Shown here: in pieces, positions 11,292 through 21,299 of the stretch
Numbering within the stretch: the first letter of the stretch is position 1
Layout: every line of letters begins with the position of its first letter
Source: Agriotes lineatus
Lineage: Eukaryota > Arthropoda > Insecta > Coleoptera > Elateridae
Reading direction: 5' to 3'
NCBI GenBank assembly: GCA_940337035.1
Contig: OW679203.1
Location: 77,143,061 to 77,207,060, forward strand
DNA: 64,000 nucleotides
Notes under the pieces: generated by a model
Databases searched by the model: none
Seen by the model: only the letters and a program-made list of their open reading frames with translations
What the model was told of the DNA's origin: nothing
Made by a program: the position numbers and the translations under genes

Positions 11292-12099
11292 TGAAGAACT
11301 TGCTTCTACATCTTGTTCATGTACACTATTATGTAATACAGTGTGGTACTATGTAGAAGTTTGGATATCTCGATCAATTTTTGCGTTTTTTCGCAATATC
11401 AAACTCACTTCTTCTGTTCCAGAATCTGAGATATTTGAATTGTTATCAATTTCTTCTAAGTCATAATCTGGATCTTTAACACTATTATCGGAGTCCAAAT
11501 CAATTACCGATTCAAGTTGATTTTCACCATTCCCTAAAAATGAAGTAAAGGGTAAAATTTTATTTTTATAAAATTATTAAACTGCGATAAAAAAATGTAC
11601 CTGCATCAAGACCAACTTGTACCTCTTGTAGTACATCAGCTGATAAGGTTAGAAGCTCGGTACATACTGAAAAAGACAAAACTCTTCTTTATTAAAATGG
11701 TTGACTGCAGTACAAAACCTACATACCCGTATCAAAAGCAGCTGGTAGCTCTTGTATATCACGTCTTAATACTGTTATAGGGGCACGAGGTCCTACAATG
11801 TAAAACTCATTATTTATTATCAACACTATTAGGTTATGTTATTCAAACGTAAAATAGTGGAATAATATTATTTAACACCCACCTATACTTTCGGCTTCAA
11901 TAGAATAGTCTTTTTTCAGCATTTCCATAATCCTCTTGCATCTAGAAGACATGATAATATCTTGTAAACAGCTGCTAACAACAACACTATACACCAACAC
12001 GTTAGAATGATGTTAACCTCACTAAAGCTAATACAAGAATGGGCACGCTACAGCTGTGGTGCATACGAGCTAAAAGCTGTAAGTCACGAAACTGCATGC

Positions 12100-12372
12100 G
12101 CTAAAAGAGATAAGTACTTTTAACTCCCTCTGCACAACGCAAAATTCAGGGAAACTGAATGTGTAAAAGAAGATAACAAGACTTATCCCTGTTTGCACAA
12201 ACGACTACGGCGTATTATCGAACTAACTCTCAACGCACATTTGATTAACACTTACAAAATTATACATTTCACTTATCCCCTTCTGCACGCAGCTGCAGAA
12301 CACTAATATATACCGATTTTCAACTTAATTCCATTTTCACCAGTTTCTGACTTATCCCCTTTACACGCGCAC
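12100..12372. repeat. Right subterminal repeats and terminal inverted repeat
   Basis: Four spaced copies of a motif like (G/C)ACTTATCCC(C)...(T)GCAC occur near 12112, 12180, 12272 and 12349. The last is the terminal inverted repeat (TGACTTATCCCCTTTACAC at 12348-12366). Clustered subterminal copies of the terminal motif are typical transposase-binding arrays in several DNA transposon families. That function is inferred here. Confidence 0.55.
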
Positions 12373-13200
12373 CCGTGAATTATGAAGCAATTGTTAACGA
12401 CATTAAAGATTTCACAGTTAACGAATTGACTACCCAACATTAAGCCGATGGCTTAGATGTCAACTTAACATCAGCTGAAGACTACATCTTTTTACACCAA
12501 TGACAACACGTCATTCTACATCACATATTACAACCTAGCTGAAGATACCTTGAATGTCCTTTTTCACTTCTCTCACTGTTCGAAAAATATTCAACGAATT
12601 ATTTAGAGTGAGCCCCTTAAAATAGTCACCCGATTTTTTTATAAAGGTACGGTTGCCTAAGCGCTTATACGCAGTGCAGGAGTAATAACGGTTTCGCAAA
12701 AGACAGTCTCAAACTATTCATCATGTCAGTGGAACCCAGACCAAAAATTATACCACAGTATATAACGTGCCAGATACATTATCACACGAAGAATGATTGT
12801 CATCTAAAACCAAATTCTAAAAATTACTCGAGGAAAAACCAATTTGTTTCAACTGCGTCAAATTTACGAAGATTGGCGAATCTACTCAGCTTCTCAAAAT
12901 TTTAGGCTATTAAGTATGAAATTCCAAATTCCCGTCTTGAAATTGCGTATCCGTCTCGGATCAGATTTTGAGGATCCACTGTCATTCATCACCACTTCGT
13001 ATCTCAACCATTTCTGCATATCGTCTCATCCCTGAAAAAACTTTACGTACATTCTTTGAGCTGCAGCTGTCCATTCTTCGAGTGAAGCTCTGGAGACTGT
13101 CTTTCCCTACATCGCGTGTAGAATTGGCTTTAGCTGTGCCATGGATATCCTGGAATCTGTTAATTTTGCTTAGTTTCAATTTTTACATTTATTAGCTAAT
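12373..13200 (+). pseudogene. Jockey-type LINE ORF1 relic, downstream part
   Basis: Continues the relic at 4545-4752. It parallels 27800-28700 through TTAACGACATTAAAGATT, ACTACCCAACATTAAGCC, TTGAATGTCCTTT and AATATTCAACGAATT. The frame at 12723 still shows EPRPKIIPQYITCQIHYHTKNDCHLKP, the decayed C-x2-C-x4-H-type zinc knuckle of jockey ORF1 (family pattern CxxCQxYGHTKxxC). The homologous stretch continues at least to 12905. Beyond that, to 13200, I see only short matches. Confidence 0.7.
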
Positions 13201-13440
13201 CCGACTAAATCCAACTAAGTCTCATTTCTATGGTTTATTATTTTATGCATCACCCCTAATTTTAAGTATGTATTTTGTGCTAGAACAATAATAATATTTC
13301 CTATGTAACCTACTCATTTTTACTTCTGTTTAAAGTATGCTTGTCGTTATGAAATAAGTTTTGGGACATATCCCTGTTCGTAGTGCGGTGGAGCCATCAC
13401 ATTTTTGCATCAGAGTAAGAATAATGTTTTTTCTTGTAGA
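13200..13440. other. Intergenic, inverted trace of dispersed repeat
   Basis: AT-rich, no gene. AAATAAGTTTTGGGACATAT (13351-13370) is the reverse complement of the GGGATAYGCCCCAAAACTTA motif of the 3380/24180/61150 repeat, so a fragment of that repeat lies here in opposite orientation. Confidence 0.5.
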
Positions 13441-13702
13441 TTTTTTTCGGTTCCGAAGGAATCTCGGGTAGTAAGACTTCTTCCAGGCTGATATGAGAAT
13501 GCCTACATAAACTCAATGGATAGACAAAATAAAATGTCAAGAGAATGTTGTGGGTATCAGGTTATTGTGGCATAAACGGCAATAAGCAAGCCGATGAACT
13601 AGCAAGGCTTATCTTCGCCCAGAACAAGCTTAAAGAATTTCAAGAAATGCTATCCGATCGACAGACCAGGACAGAGGAACAGCAAAGCATTTATAAGCGG
13701 AC
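13440..13702 (+). pseudogene. LINE RNase H domain relic
   Basis: The translation shows LWVSGYCGINGNKQADELARL, the decayed C-terminal RNase H motif (WVPGHxGIxGNExADELA) of I/LOA/R1-group LINEs. It then runs on toward a C-terminal tail. A hAT element inserted at 13710/15824 splits it, and it resumes at about 15832. Most of the LINE is missing upstream. Confidence 0.7.
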
Positions 13703-14229
13703 CTTGCAAGCAGGGCCGGATTAACACTTTTGCCGCCCATGGGCCAGAGGTCTGCCTGCCGCCCTAGCGGGGGTGCAATACCGGGGGGTGTGGGGGGTAT
13801 GGAATACCCCCCAGGAAAAGCGGGGGGTCCGGGGGTTCTCCCCCGGGAAAAAATTTGAAATTTAGAGGCAAAATAACGCATTTTGGGACATTTTTCAGCG
13901 CTCAACTGTCTCTTGATATTGTAATGGTTTTAGTACCTCTCATGATGAAAACCTTCAAGAAACTATGTTCTAAAATTGCTTTTTATTAATTAAAGTAAAC
14001 TATTTGACAAAACTCCGTTAATTACGAAACCATTTTCTACAACCGTGATATTCCATTACTTTAGATTACAAATAGTAAATAAAATCGTTGTTGATATTAT
14101 TTTGTGCAACATCATGCAGCTCGTAATTCACAAACTCAACAATTTCATATAAATAAAGGAGAACGATCCAAACGTGTGTGTCACGACAATTGCAGACGCG
14201 ATGTCCCCCATTTGTGTTTACATGCATTT

Positions 14230-15090
14230 CACCGTCGCCTCGATTTCGCGACCGGGGCGGAGCCCCGAGTGTCCCACTGAAGAGAAGCGGAGCCCCGATG
14301 GCTCCCTTGGAAAAGAGCGAAGTCCCGGGGGCCCCCTTGGAGAGGTTCCGAGCGCCAAGGGCCCCCTTGGAGAGGGGCGGAGTCCCAAGGGCCCCGTTAG
14401 AGAGGGGCGAAGTCCCGAGGGCCCCCTTGGAAAGGGGCGAAGTCCCGAAGGCCCCCTTGAAAAGAAGCGGAGTCCCAAGGGCCCCTTGGAGAGGGGCGGA
14501 GCCCCGATGGCTCCCTTGGAGAAGGGCAAAGTCCCGGGGCCCCCTTGGAGAGGTGCCGAGCGCCAAGGGTCCCTTTGGAGAGGGGCGAAGCCCCGAGCGC
14601 CCCCTTGGAGAGGGGCCGACTCCCGAGGGCCCCATTGGAGAGGGGCAGAGTCCCAAGGGCCCCCTTGGAAAGGGGCGAAGTCCCGAGGGCCCCCTTGAAG
14701 AGAAGCGGAGTCCCAAGGGCCCCTTGGAGAGGGGCGGAGCCCCGATGGCTCCCTTGGAGAAGGGCGAAATCCCGGGGCCCCCTTGGAGAGGTGCCGAGCG
14801 CCAAGGGCCCCCTTGGAGAGGGGCGGAGTCCCAAGGGCCCCCTTGGAGAGGGGAGAAGTCCCGAGGCCCCCCTTGAAGAGAAGCGGAGTCCCAAGGGCCC
14901 CTTTGGAGAGGGGCGGAGTCCTCGAAACCCCGAAGGCCCCCTTAGAGAGGGGCGAAACCCCTGGAGCCCCGAGGGTTCCTTTAGAGAAGGGCGAAACCCG
15001 TGGAGCCGCGAAGGCCCCCTTGGAGAGAGACGGACCACCTAGGGCCCCTTGGAGAGGGGCGGAGCCCATTGAACCCCCTTGGAATGGCCC
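14230..15090. repeat. 30-bp GC-rich minisatellite inside hAT element
   Basis: About 28 imperfect copies of a 30-bp unit built on GGGCCCCCTTGGAGAGGGGC + GGAGTCCCAA. Longer higher-order repeats are visible: a roughly 240-bp block recurs, e.g. GGTGCCGAGCGCCAAGGG near 14344, 14551 and 14789. Because the unit is a multiple of 3 and stop-poor, it produces long open frames on both strands (up to 283 codons) coding 10-residue repeats such as LERGGVPRAP. I treat these as non-coding. Confidence 0.93.
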
Positions 15091-15510
15091 AACGTAATAA
15101 GCCTAAAAATGGTGGTAAATTGAATAGAATAGACCGCGCAATAGCGCGCGCAGCCCCGTTTATTCTTTTATAGTTTTATGACTATTTGGCTGAGAATGAT
15201 TGGTTTGGAAAATTTGGCGCTGATCGGCTTCGTTACTCGGCGACGGCTCACCTGTGAATGTGGCCGCAGGCTTTGAGCCATAATCGGTCATTGCTGTCGA
15301 TTTATGGGCAAAAACAGTACAGTTAGGAAGGGGCTAAAATTAGTAAAAGGTGTACAGAGTAAGACTGCAAAATAAATGATAATTTCTGTATTGAATATAG
15401 GAAAATAAAAAATATATACAACATCGAAATATAACTGTTCAGAGCATACAAATCGCATATCCAAACAAATAACTTACTCACTAAATTAGCTTTGTTAAAG
15501 TAAATATAAC

Positions 15511-15735
15511 TTAAAACTTCTTCTTTCTTGCACGTGCATTGGAAAAATCATCAACAACTGCACTGAAATCGAGTTTTGTTGTCAGTTCATGTTCTATGGC
15601 TAAAACAGCCAGGCTGACGAGTCGTTCTTGAGTCACTGTTGAACGCAGATAGTTTTTGACTCTTTTCAAGGTCGAAAACGATCTCTCAGCAGAACAGTTT
15701 GTAGCAGGAGTTGTCAAAAACATTTTCAAACCAAT
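15511..15735 (-). pseudogene. hAT transposase C-terminal (dimerisation) segment
   Basis: The minus-strand frame reads NCSAERSFSTLKRVKNYLRS and then QERLVSLAVLAIEHEL, the hAT C-terminal dimerisation motif (xxxERxFSxLxxxKxxxRSxMxxxRLxxL). It most resembles ZMYM1-type hAT proteins. DDE residues and BED finger are absent, so it is a remnant. Stop at about 15511. Confidence 0.88.
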
Positions 15736-15831
15736 AGTCACGTTTTTTTTCTCAAATCCGCCGCCCCAAAATTTTGCCGCCCTGGGCCGCGGACCAGTTG
15801 GCCCGTGCCTTAATCCGGCCCTGCTTGCAAG

Positions 15832-15940
15832 AAAAAATTGCATAACGACTTCTCATGGGTAGGGTACAACCCAGGATCACTAAAAGAGTGTGACCTGCTC
15901 ACTAGAGTATGCACAGTAAGCCTTTTAGGCTGCAGTGTCC
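15832..15940 (+). pseudogene. LINE RNase H relic, continuation
   Basis: The stretch after the hAT target duplication continues the LINE fragment interrupted at 13702. Stops follow within 30 codons and the similarity fades before GR-1. Confidence 0.4.
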
Positions 15941-16173
15941 CCGGCATTGGTAAAAAGAAAACGAAATTGGATTACTAAATGTATTATTACTTTTTAAGGC
16001 TGTAGACGTAGAGTACGAAGTAAATGAGTAATAATAGAAAAGATATGTAAACAATCCAATCCATTAAACTGCCTATTTTTTATGTTGAAATTACTCAGCT
16101 TCGCATTTTATCGAACTATTGTCGTCGCTTGTTTCTGTTGTATAGTAATTAGCTTCTTCAAACAACCACAATT

Positions 16174-17121
16174 ATGACCGAATCGGATTTGAAGAATAAA
16201 TCTGATTTGTGGACAGAATTATCTCCTGGGTACACCATTCTGAGGTGGTTTGGTACAGCTCAATTTAAAGTAATTGGGCCAGTAACAAATAGGACATTTG
16301 TGAAGTTGCACAATTTAGGCCTATATAAATTAATTTTCTACCTGTGGGTTTTATGCTTAGCTGCTAATACACTTGTAATAGATAACATATTTGAAACGTC
16401 TGAAGTCCACATCTCGTTACAAAAATATATCATCCAATGTGAAAAACATTGTGCTCTTGTAGTGACCTCCATTGTGTTGATTAACAATGCTATTTCTGTG
16501 GATATAGTGATACGTCACATTAAAAGAATCATTAAAGCTGACCAAAAAATTCAACAACATGGAGTTGTCCTAAATTACACAAGAGCCAGAAATGTTACTA
16601 TCCTTTCAATTATTCTGACGTCGATTGCTTTAATTATTGCTGTATTCTTCGGTCTACTAGGTCAGTTCAGTAATATTCGTTTCTGTGTTTCGTTTTCGTC
16701 ATCTGCCATATTGTATTTCTACAAAGTCTATCACGAAATTATTTTAAGGTGCTGGATACTATCCTTAGTAGACCGATATAAATCTATTCAGACACTAATA
16801 AATTGCAGTAAGATGCGCAATAGAGTGAACAGAATTGCTAGTATTCAACAACGGTTGAATGATACAGTCGAAATCCTTAACAAATCCTATATTTTGTCGA
16901 TGGCACCCTCATTAGCTTTCAGTTGTTGTGAAATAGCAATACAGTCTTACCACATATTCTCGAGTTTGTTCAGAGGAGGAAATCCAGCAGATGAAAATAT
17001 GTTCTTCTTCATATTGCGAACTAGTGCAAATGAAAATATCTTATCCTCCATATTGTGGTTGTTTATAAACGCATCTGAAGTTATATCGATCATTATTTGT
17101 TGCAGTTTGCTAGCTAAGCAT
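16174..17121 (+). CDS. Gustatory receptor GR-1, exon 1
   Basis: 316 codons from ATG 16174 to donor CAT|GTAAGTATTG at 17122, phase 0. The protein has the insect GR (7tm_7) layout: a short cytoplasmic N-terminus with LSPGYTILRWFG, hydrophobic segments at about residues 50-72, 90-113, 138-163, 170-192, 242-266 and 290-315, and a charged loop between segments 4 and 5. GR-family proteins are ligand-gated cation channels of taste neurons with an intracellular N-terminus. The ligand cannot be told from sequence. The start aligns with the second Met of GR-2 exon 1. Upstream, 'GTAATTAGCTTCTTC' resembles the GR-2 leader. An open frame reads past the donor to 17202, but the homologous donor is used in all three copies. 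Confidence 0.9.
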
Positions 17122-17469
17122 GTAAGTATTGTAGTAGAAATTAGTAGTATGCGAGTTTTTTCTCAATTGTTTACACTGTTTTCAATTATTTTTGAATCGT
17201 AAAAATCTTTTTCTAAATTTTCTCAGTATTTTAACTTTTTCTAAATGTTATCAGTATTTTGAACTATTTCTCAATTTTATCAGTTTTTTATTCGAAGCAG
17301 CAGTCGCCCATTTACTTGAAGTCCTGAACATTTCCAGTATGCGAATGACATGCTGGAGAATATAGACAACTCGTTAATAGAAGCAGCCAAAAAAACCCTT
17401 TAAACCAGCAAAAGAAACAATCGGAAGATAAGCAACCGTACTTTACAACTAATCAATAATAACCTAAAA

Positions 17470-18830
17470 AGTAGCCAATGACACAATCGATGGGGAATTC
17501 CTATCACACCTATGTTTTGTCAACGATAGTTCTGTTTGCGAAAACACTCGAAATGCTTCAAGAAAAACGAAAAACAAGAAGGCACCAGGAAAGCATCGAA
17601 TGCCTATAGAACTAGTGAAAAATGGTGGTAAGCAAATACTAAAAAACTTAGAAAAGTGCAATTGTTCGGCAAAAAGGTTAATCAATAATAACCTCAAAAG
17701 TATCCAATGACATAATTTCCCCAAAATGATTTTCAAATGTGTTGGAAGGTTGTTTCAAACCCTCCATGGGAATCAATAAAAATTAATGTCGATGGAGAAT
17801 TCCTATTACACCTATGTTTTTTGTCAACGATAGTTCTGTTTGCGAAAACGCTCGAAATGCTTCAAGAAATGATATCTCTCTCAACTGAACAATGCCTTCC
17901 AGAAAATCGGACTCAAAATTATTATCGACAAAGCCAATGTTATGACCAACTTAGATGCTGCATCTTCTGTAACAATATAATATATTTCTCCCTTGGAGGT
18001 TGTTGATGAATACATTTATCTATGGAAAGTAATTTAATTTAACAATACGCAAACCATAGGAATCAAAGTGCATATTCGGATGTGGTGGGTGACCTTTGGC
18101 AACCTAAGGTATATCATCAAATACCAAATGCTTATGCATCTGAAGAAACAAATCTTTAATCAGTGTATACTACCAACACTGTCTTAAGGTTGCAAAACTG
18201 TAGTGACCGAGCTTTATGGAGTAGTGGGTACCATGTCTGCTTAGCATTCGGGAAGTCTTGGGTTCGATTCTCGTGGCCATCTGCTCTGATTCAGGATTTT
18301 AGGTGGTTTTCCTGAGTCAACAGGGTTACCTTCTCTGAGGCGAATACCGGGGCAGTATTCCTCCATCTTTTCTAGCCTTTCTTCCATTCTTAACACCTCC
18401 CTTATCTCACCCATCCCGAAATTCCCGTCTTTGACTAAAGAGGGAGGCAAGGTTTCCATAGCAGCCCGCCCCCAGTTAAGGGAAATGAAATGACCCTGAA
18501 CCTTTATCTTTTAACTGTAGTTAAGAAATTGAAAGCATGTCAGAGAGCAATGGAAATGCAATTGTTATGCGTATCTCTCCATGATCTTATACAAAACGTA
18601 TAGATCATAGAAAGAACAAAAATGGTGGATATTGGTCAACGTATATCTCAACTCAAATAGAAGTGGGTACTGGGAAGGCGACATTATAAAATGTAATGAC
18701 AACCGATGGAGCAACAAGATAGTGACAATGGTAGCCAAGGACTGGCAAAAGGAAACAAGGTAAGTCTAAAGCTCGCTGGTTTGATAACATAAACGCGATT
18801 GCAGGCAGTACATGAAGTAGCGAATTAGCC
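17470..18830 (+). pseudogene. RTE-like LINE relic in GR-1 intron 1
   Basis: Broken frames resemble an RTE-type reverse transcriptase: KAPGKHRMPIELVKNGGKQI (17577+), TIVLFAKTLEMLQEM (17828+), ASRKIGLKI, EYIYLWKVI, ILPTLS.GCKT, then after a SINE KKLKACQRAMEMQLL and RISQLK.KW (18523-18700). The order matches RT fingers, palm, thumb and C-terminal region. A ~95-bp block around CGATAGTTCTGTTTGCGAAAA occurs twice (17522 and 17827), so the relic is partly duplicated. Many stops. Confidence 0.75.
18205..18512 (+). mobile_element. tRNA-derived SINE inserted in the LINE relic
   Basis: Flanked by AACTGTAGT at 18196-18204 and 18513-18521 (9-bp target duplication) and splitting the LINE codons. The head has an A-box-like segment and B box GGTTCGATTCT (18262-18272). 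The body has ACCTTCTCTGAGGCGAATACC. A second copy in opposite orientation is at 21955-22195. Confidence 0.85.
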
Positions 18831-18964
18831 AATTAATCACAGATTTATATCTGGCAGCCGTATATTTGCTATATATAGGAGATTCCACATTTATAACGAA
18901 TATCTTGTTTCACACAGAAACCAAAATAACCCTAAAGGAAAAACGGAAATTGAAGGAAACGAAA

Positions 18965-19190
18965 GCGTATGGCCGGCTGGTAAAGTGATTGCGCTAGCAG
19001 TCGGCAGGTAGTGGGGTCGAACCCCACACCCGGACATTGGTAACATGGAATGCTCTCCGGCCATCATATGAACATCTTTGGTGGTCGTGACCCCTGTAGG
19101 AGCATTCTTTCTTAATTCAAGGGGTTAGACTAGCTACATACCCTGGCCGAGCATAAGATGGCTTATAAAACCGCACTTAGTGTGTGGAAG
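18965..19190 (+). mobile_element. tRNA-like SINE
   Basis: TGGCCGGCTGGTAAAGTG resembles an A box, and GGGGTCGAACCCCAC (19013-19027) is a strong B box. The ~150-bp GC-neutral body that follows is not tRNA. No closed cloverleaf, so it is a SINE rather than a tRNA gene. Confidence 0.6.
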
Positions 19191-19204
19191 TAACTGTCAC
19201 TCCG

Positions 19205-19690
19205 CATATATTAAGAGGAAGAAGAGGAAAGCAGAGTTTTGATAGATCAAAGAAAAAAAGTATGTCAACCGGGAAGCAAAGGAACAGAGCGGGTTTCTAC
19301 TATTTATCGACGTGGGAAGCAATTGAAAATACTAACTTTATTAACATAAATATTAAAGCCCGCAAGAACTATACAAAAGTGCAATAGTAAAGATCAAAAT
19401 CAATGGCAACGTTACTAAGAGATCTAAGCCAACTAGTAAGAGGTCTAAGACAGGGGCTCAGCATCTTACTGATGCTATTTAAAATTTATATCGAGTATAC
19501 TTATAAAATTTGGAAACCAAAATGTGCAGGAATGGTTATATCGCTCAACAACCAGACCCTAAAGACCGGGTCCTGTTGGTGTAGAATAAGGAAGATCGAC
19601 AATATTTGACAAAGAAAATTAAAATTGAGTACAAAGAAGCGGAAGTATCCATCAGCATAAACAAAACAAGATATTGATATGTAGGGAAAA
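19205..19690 (+). pseudogene. RTE-like LINE reverse transcriptase relic
   Basis: Decayed frames show WEAIENTNFININIKARKNY, VKINGNVTK, the GLRQG block, LFKIYIEYTYKIWKPKCAGM, PLNNQTL-like ISLNNQTL, and ...EDRQYLTKKIKIEYKEAEVS. This is the same RTE family as 17470-18830 and 45040-45490. Several frameshifts. Confidence 0.75.
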
Positions 19691-19699
19691 TCAGAAGAT

Positions 19700-20460
19700 T
19701 AAGAACAAGGAAATGGTGCAAGACAACCAACTTATAAAAAACACTTGAAAAATGATCACAAAAGAAGCCGATGATGACCAAAACATGCATGGAACAATAT
19801 AGTTGCAAACATACTTGAAGCAGAAGTGACTTGAGGAAGAACATCATTGCATCTTTACTCCACTCTTTGGTAAAACTTTGGTACAAGGTCTTGATTGCTC
19901 ATGATCAAAAATCTAACTCCAGGTATGAATGTGATCAGCGGTTCCAAAATGATCAGATAAGCTATTTAAAAAACAATTAAAGGGTGCAACTAACCTAAAC
20001 ATGCTAGAACACCAGTGCCACAGCGATATTCGTGGCTTCTTTGGAACCATCGGTTGTTCATGTTGGCATGAATTCAACTAAGCCAAAGTGACCAATCAGA
20101 AGGTTGACTGGTGGACATGCGCAATAGGCAGGACCTTATACTAAAGCTGTACCCACTCTCCTAATCGCGTTTTTACTAACCTAATCTGACTATATGTATG
20201 TCTGGTGGGTTAGGTAAGATTTAATTTTCAGCTACAAATTTTCTTGCATTTGATAGCTGTCCATCCCTTGGCGACAGTTTAACGTAGAAAATGCTTCTTT
20301 GTATAAGCAGCCGTGGTATTACACTTCTGGATGGGTAGCTGGACTTTGGCGTCTCATACGCGTTCTCACTTCGATTGTAAATGTTATCATAATGCGTTTA
20401 AGTTCCATTACAGTTAAAAGTGACTCTAGTAAATCATGAAGTCTAACATTGCTTCTTTTA
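19700..20460. other. GR-1 intron 1, remaining part
   Basis: AT-rich, no coding similarity recognised. The open frame 19545-19886 (-) has no motif and overlaps LINE debris. Confidence 0.5.
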
Positions 20461-20461
20461 G

Positions 20462-20831
20462 GGAAAGCTGATAAAAAGAGAATTATGGAAGTTGACGTTG
20501 GGCAGTGTGGATGCTGAAAGTAAAAAAGAGGTAAATTAGGAGCCCATTGTTAAGTATACATTATAATAATTTAAATTTTACTTTGCAGATACAAGCATTT
20601 GCCTTACAACTTTTGCATGATGACGTCAGGATTACTGCAGGGGGCTTTTTCACAATCGACTTGTCGTTAATATTTAGGGTGCGACACTTTGACATATCTT
20701 TTGCCTATAAAACTACACTACATCGTTTTCCAATAATTTCCGGTTACTTAATTTTGTGTTTGTTCTAGATCGTCGGCGCTGCAACAACTTATCTTATCAT
20801 TTTGATTCAGTTTGATCTAGCGTCTTACTAG
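20462..20831 (+). CDS. Gustatory receptor GR-1, exons 2-4
   Basis: Exon 2 is 20462-20530 (69 bp, after TTTTAG, before GTAAAT). Exon 3 is 20589-20678 (90 bp, after TTTGCAG, before GTGCGA). Exon 4 is 20769-20831 (after GTTCTAG, stop TAG 20829-20831). All introns are in phase 0 and the sum with exon 1 is 1170 bp (389 aa). They encode KRELWKL, IQAFALQLLHDDVRITAGGF, then IVGAATTYLIILIQFDLASY, the conserved GR transmembrane 7 signature TYLxILxQF. The three short C-terminal exons match the intron pattern known for insect GRs. The 3.3-kb first intron holds LINE and SINE debris. Confidence 0.9.
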
Positions 20832-20904
20832 ACAGTAAATTTACAATGATAGTAAAATTAAATAAGGTTAAAAGCTAGAAAGAAACAACAGATTTGGAAA
20901 TGTG

Positions 20905-20965
20905 CATACTACTACTACTATTACTACTACTACTACTACTACTACTACTTACTACTACCACCTTA
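20905..20965. repeat. (TAC)n microsatellite
   Basis: Runs of ACT/TAC triplets with two interruptions (ATT, CTT). It lies at the tail side of the tRNA-like element at 20985-21060 (minus strand) and may be that element's 3' tail. Confidence 0.85.
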
Positions 20966-20984
20966 AACTAACCTTAACCTAATC

Positions 20985-21060
20985 TATGGTAAGAGGGTTT
21001 TCCGAGCTGACAGCTACCGGTGTTCGGATTCGAACCTCCGGCCACAGACTCTTGTTAAAG
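20985..21060 (-). mobile_element. tRNA-like SINE fragment
   Basis: The minus strand reads GGTTCGAATCCGAACACC (B box) with 'GTGGCCGGAG' upstream, then runs to a (TAG)n tail on its 3' side (20905-20965). It is too degenerate for a tRNA. Confidence 0.5.
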
Positions 21061-21299
21061 TTGATTACAAAAAAATCTAACATTAAGTTCTAATTGAAAC
21101 TTGCAGTATTTAAGTTTTATATAAATGTCGATGCTGGAATCCGCCCCGAAATCAAGTTTATAGCTCTGTGTAAATGAATGGAAATTAATGTGTTTCTTTC
21201 AAGCCGCGGCAGTGACCTTTAAGTGTAGTAACTATGTATAAATTAATTGTAAATTAATATATAAAATTAAAGTGTAGCTGATATAATAATAATCACTTT

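Larger units (their letters stand above)
5249..11952 (-). pseudogene. SDTCGGQN (DUF7869-like) transposon protein, spliced, copia-interrupted
   Basis: Minus-strand gene. Four exons join in frame by GT-AG logic: 11883-11952 (start ATG at 11952), 11727-11792, 11601-11666, and a long last exon from 11533 that is split by copia and resumes at 7056. The N-terminus is acidic. A basic stretch follows (RPRSERNRKR), then a Cys-rich block (CRKKCRD, ICKSC), an interrupted zinc-like DTCQT motif near 6300, TFDMQQCLPTP, YKRQLWTFNLTIHD, GCNEIASC, SDTCGGQNKN and GHTHMESDMNH. Conserved Asp in TFD and SDT plus Asp/Glu in ESDMNHSMIE could form an RNase-H-like D-D-D/E triad; this is inference. I associate the family with an uncharacterised animal and plant domain (DUF7869) from memory only. 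Breaks: an in-frame TAG at 11349-11351, and frameshifts or stops near 6509, 6231-6240, 5821-5782 and 5543-5515. Confidence 0.7.
4753..12372 (-). mobile_element. DNA transposon with SDTCGGQN-family gene (contains nested copia)
   Basis: Terminal inverted repeats at 4753-4778 and 12348-12372 share GTGC-NN-GTGTAAAGGGG(G)ATAAGTCA. The flanks are the two halves of one jockey ORF1 relic whose uninterrupted relative lies at about 27760-27815, so this region is an insertion. Inside is one spliced minus-strand gene (11952 down to about 5249). Without the nested copia the element is about 3.4 kb. TIR-like motifs (ACTTATCCC...TGCAC) recur in the right subterminal region at about 12110-12300. I could not define a clean target-site duplication. 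It is not one of the transposon superfamilies whose catalytic motifs I can recognise. Confidence 0.7.
13711..15823 (-). mobile_element. hAT transposon, mostly deleted, with minisatellite
   Basis: An 8-bp target-site duplication CTTGCAAG (13703-13710 and 15824-15831) flanks inverted ends CAGGGCCGGATTAA (13711) and TTAATCCGGCCCTG (15810-15823), and inner 'TTGCCGCCC' blocks are also inverted. Eight-bp duplications and CAG..CTG ends are hAT hallmarks. Only the C-terminal transposase exon (minus strand) remains. Most of the interior is a GC-rich 30-bp minisatellite (14230-15090). Confidence 0.9.

Noticed and set aside
14230..15090. CRISPR array
   Set aside because: Tandem repeats without unique spacers, in a eukaryotic transposon.
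14066..15097. Several long overlapping ORFs (165-283 codons) on both strands
   Set aside because: They arise from a 30-bp stop-poor minisatellite. The same repeat is open in several frames, and no start, splice or domain supports any of them.
17122..17202. Extension of GR-1 exon 1 past 17121
   Set aside because: All three paralogues have a GTAAGTAT donor at this position and conserved downstream exons, so the extra codons are intronic read-through.
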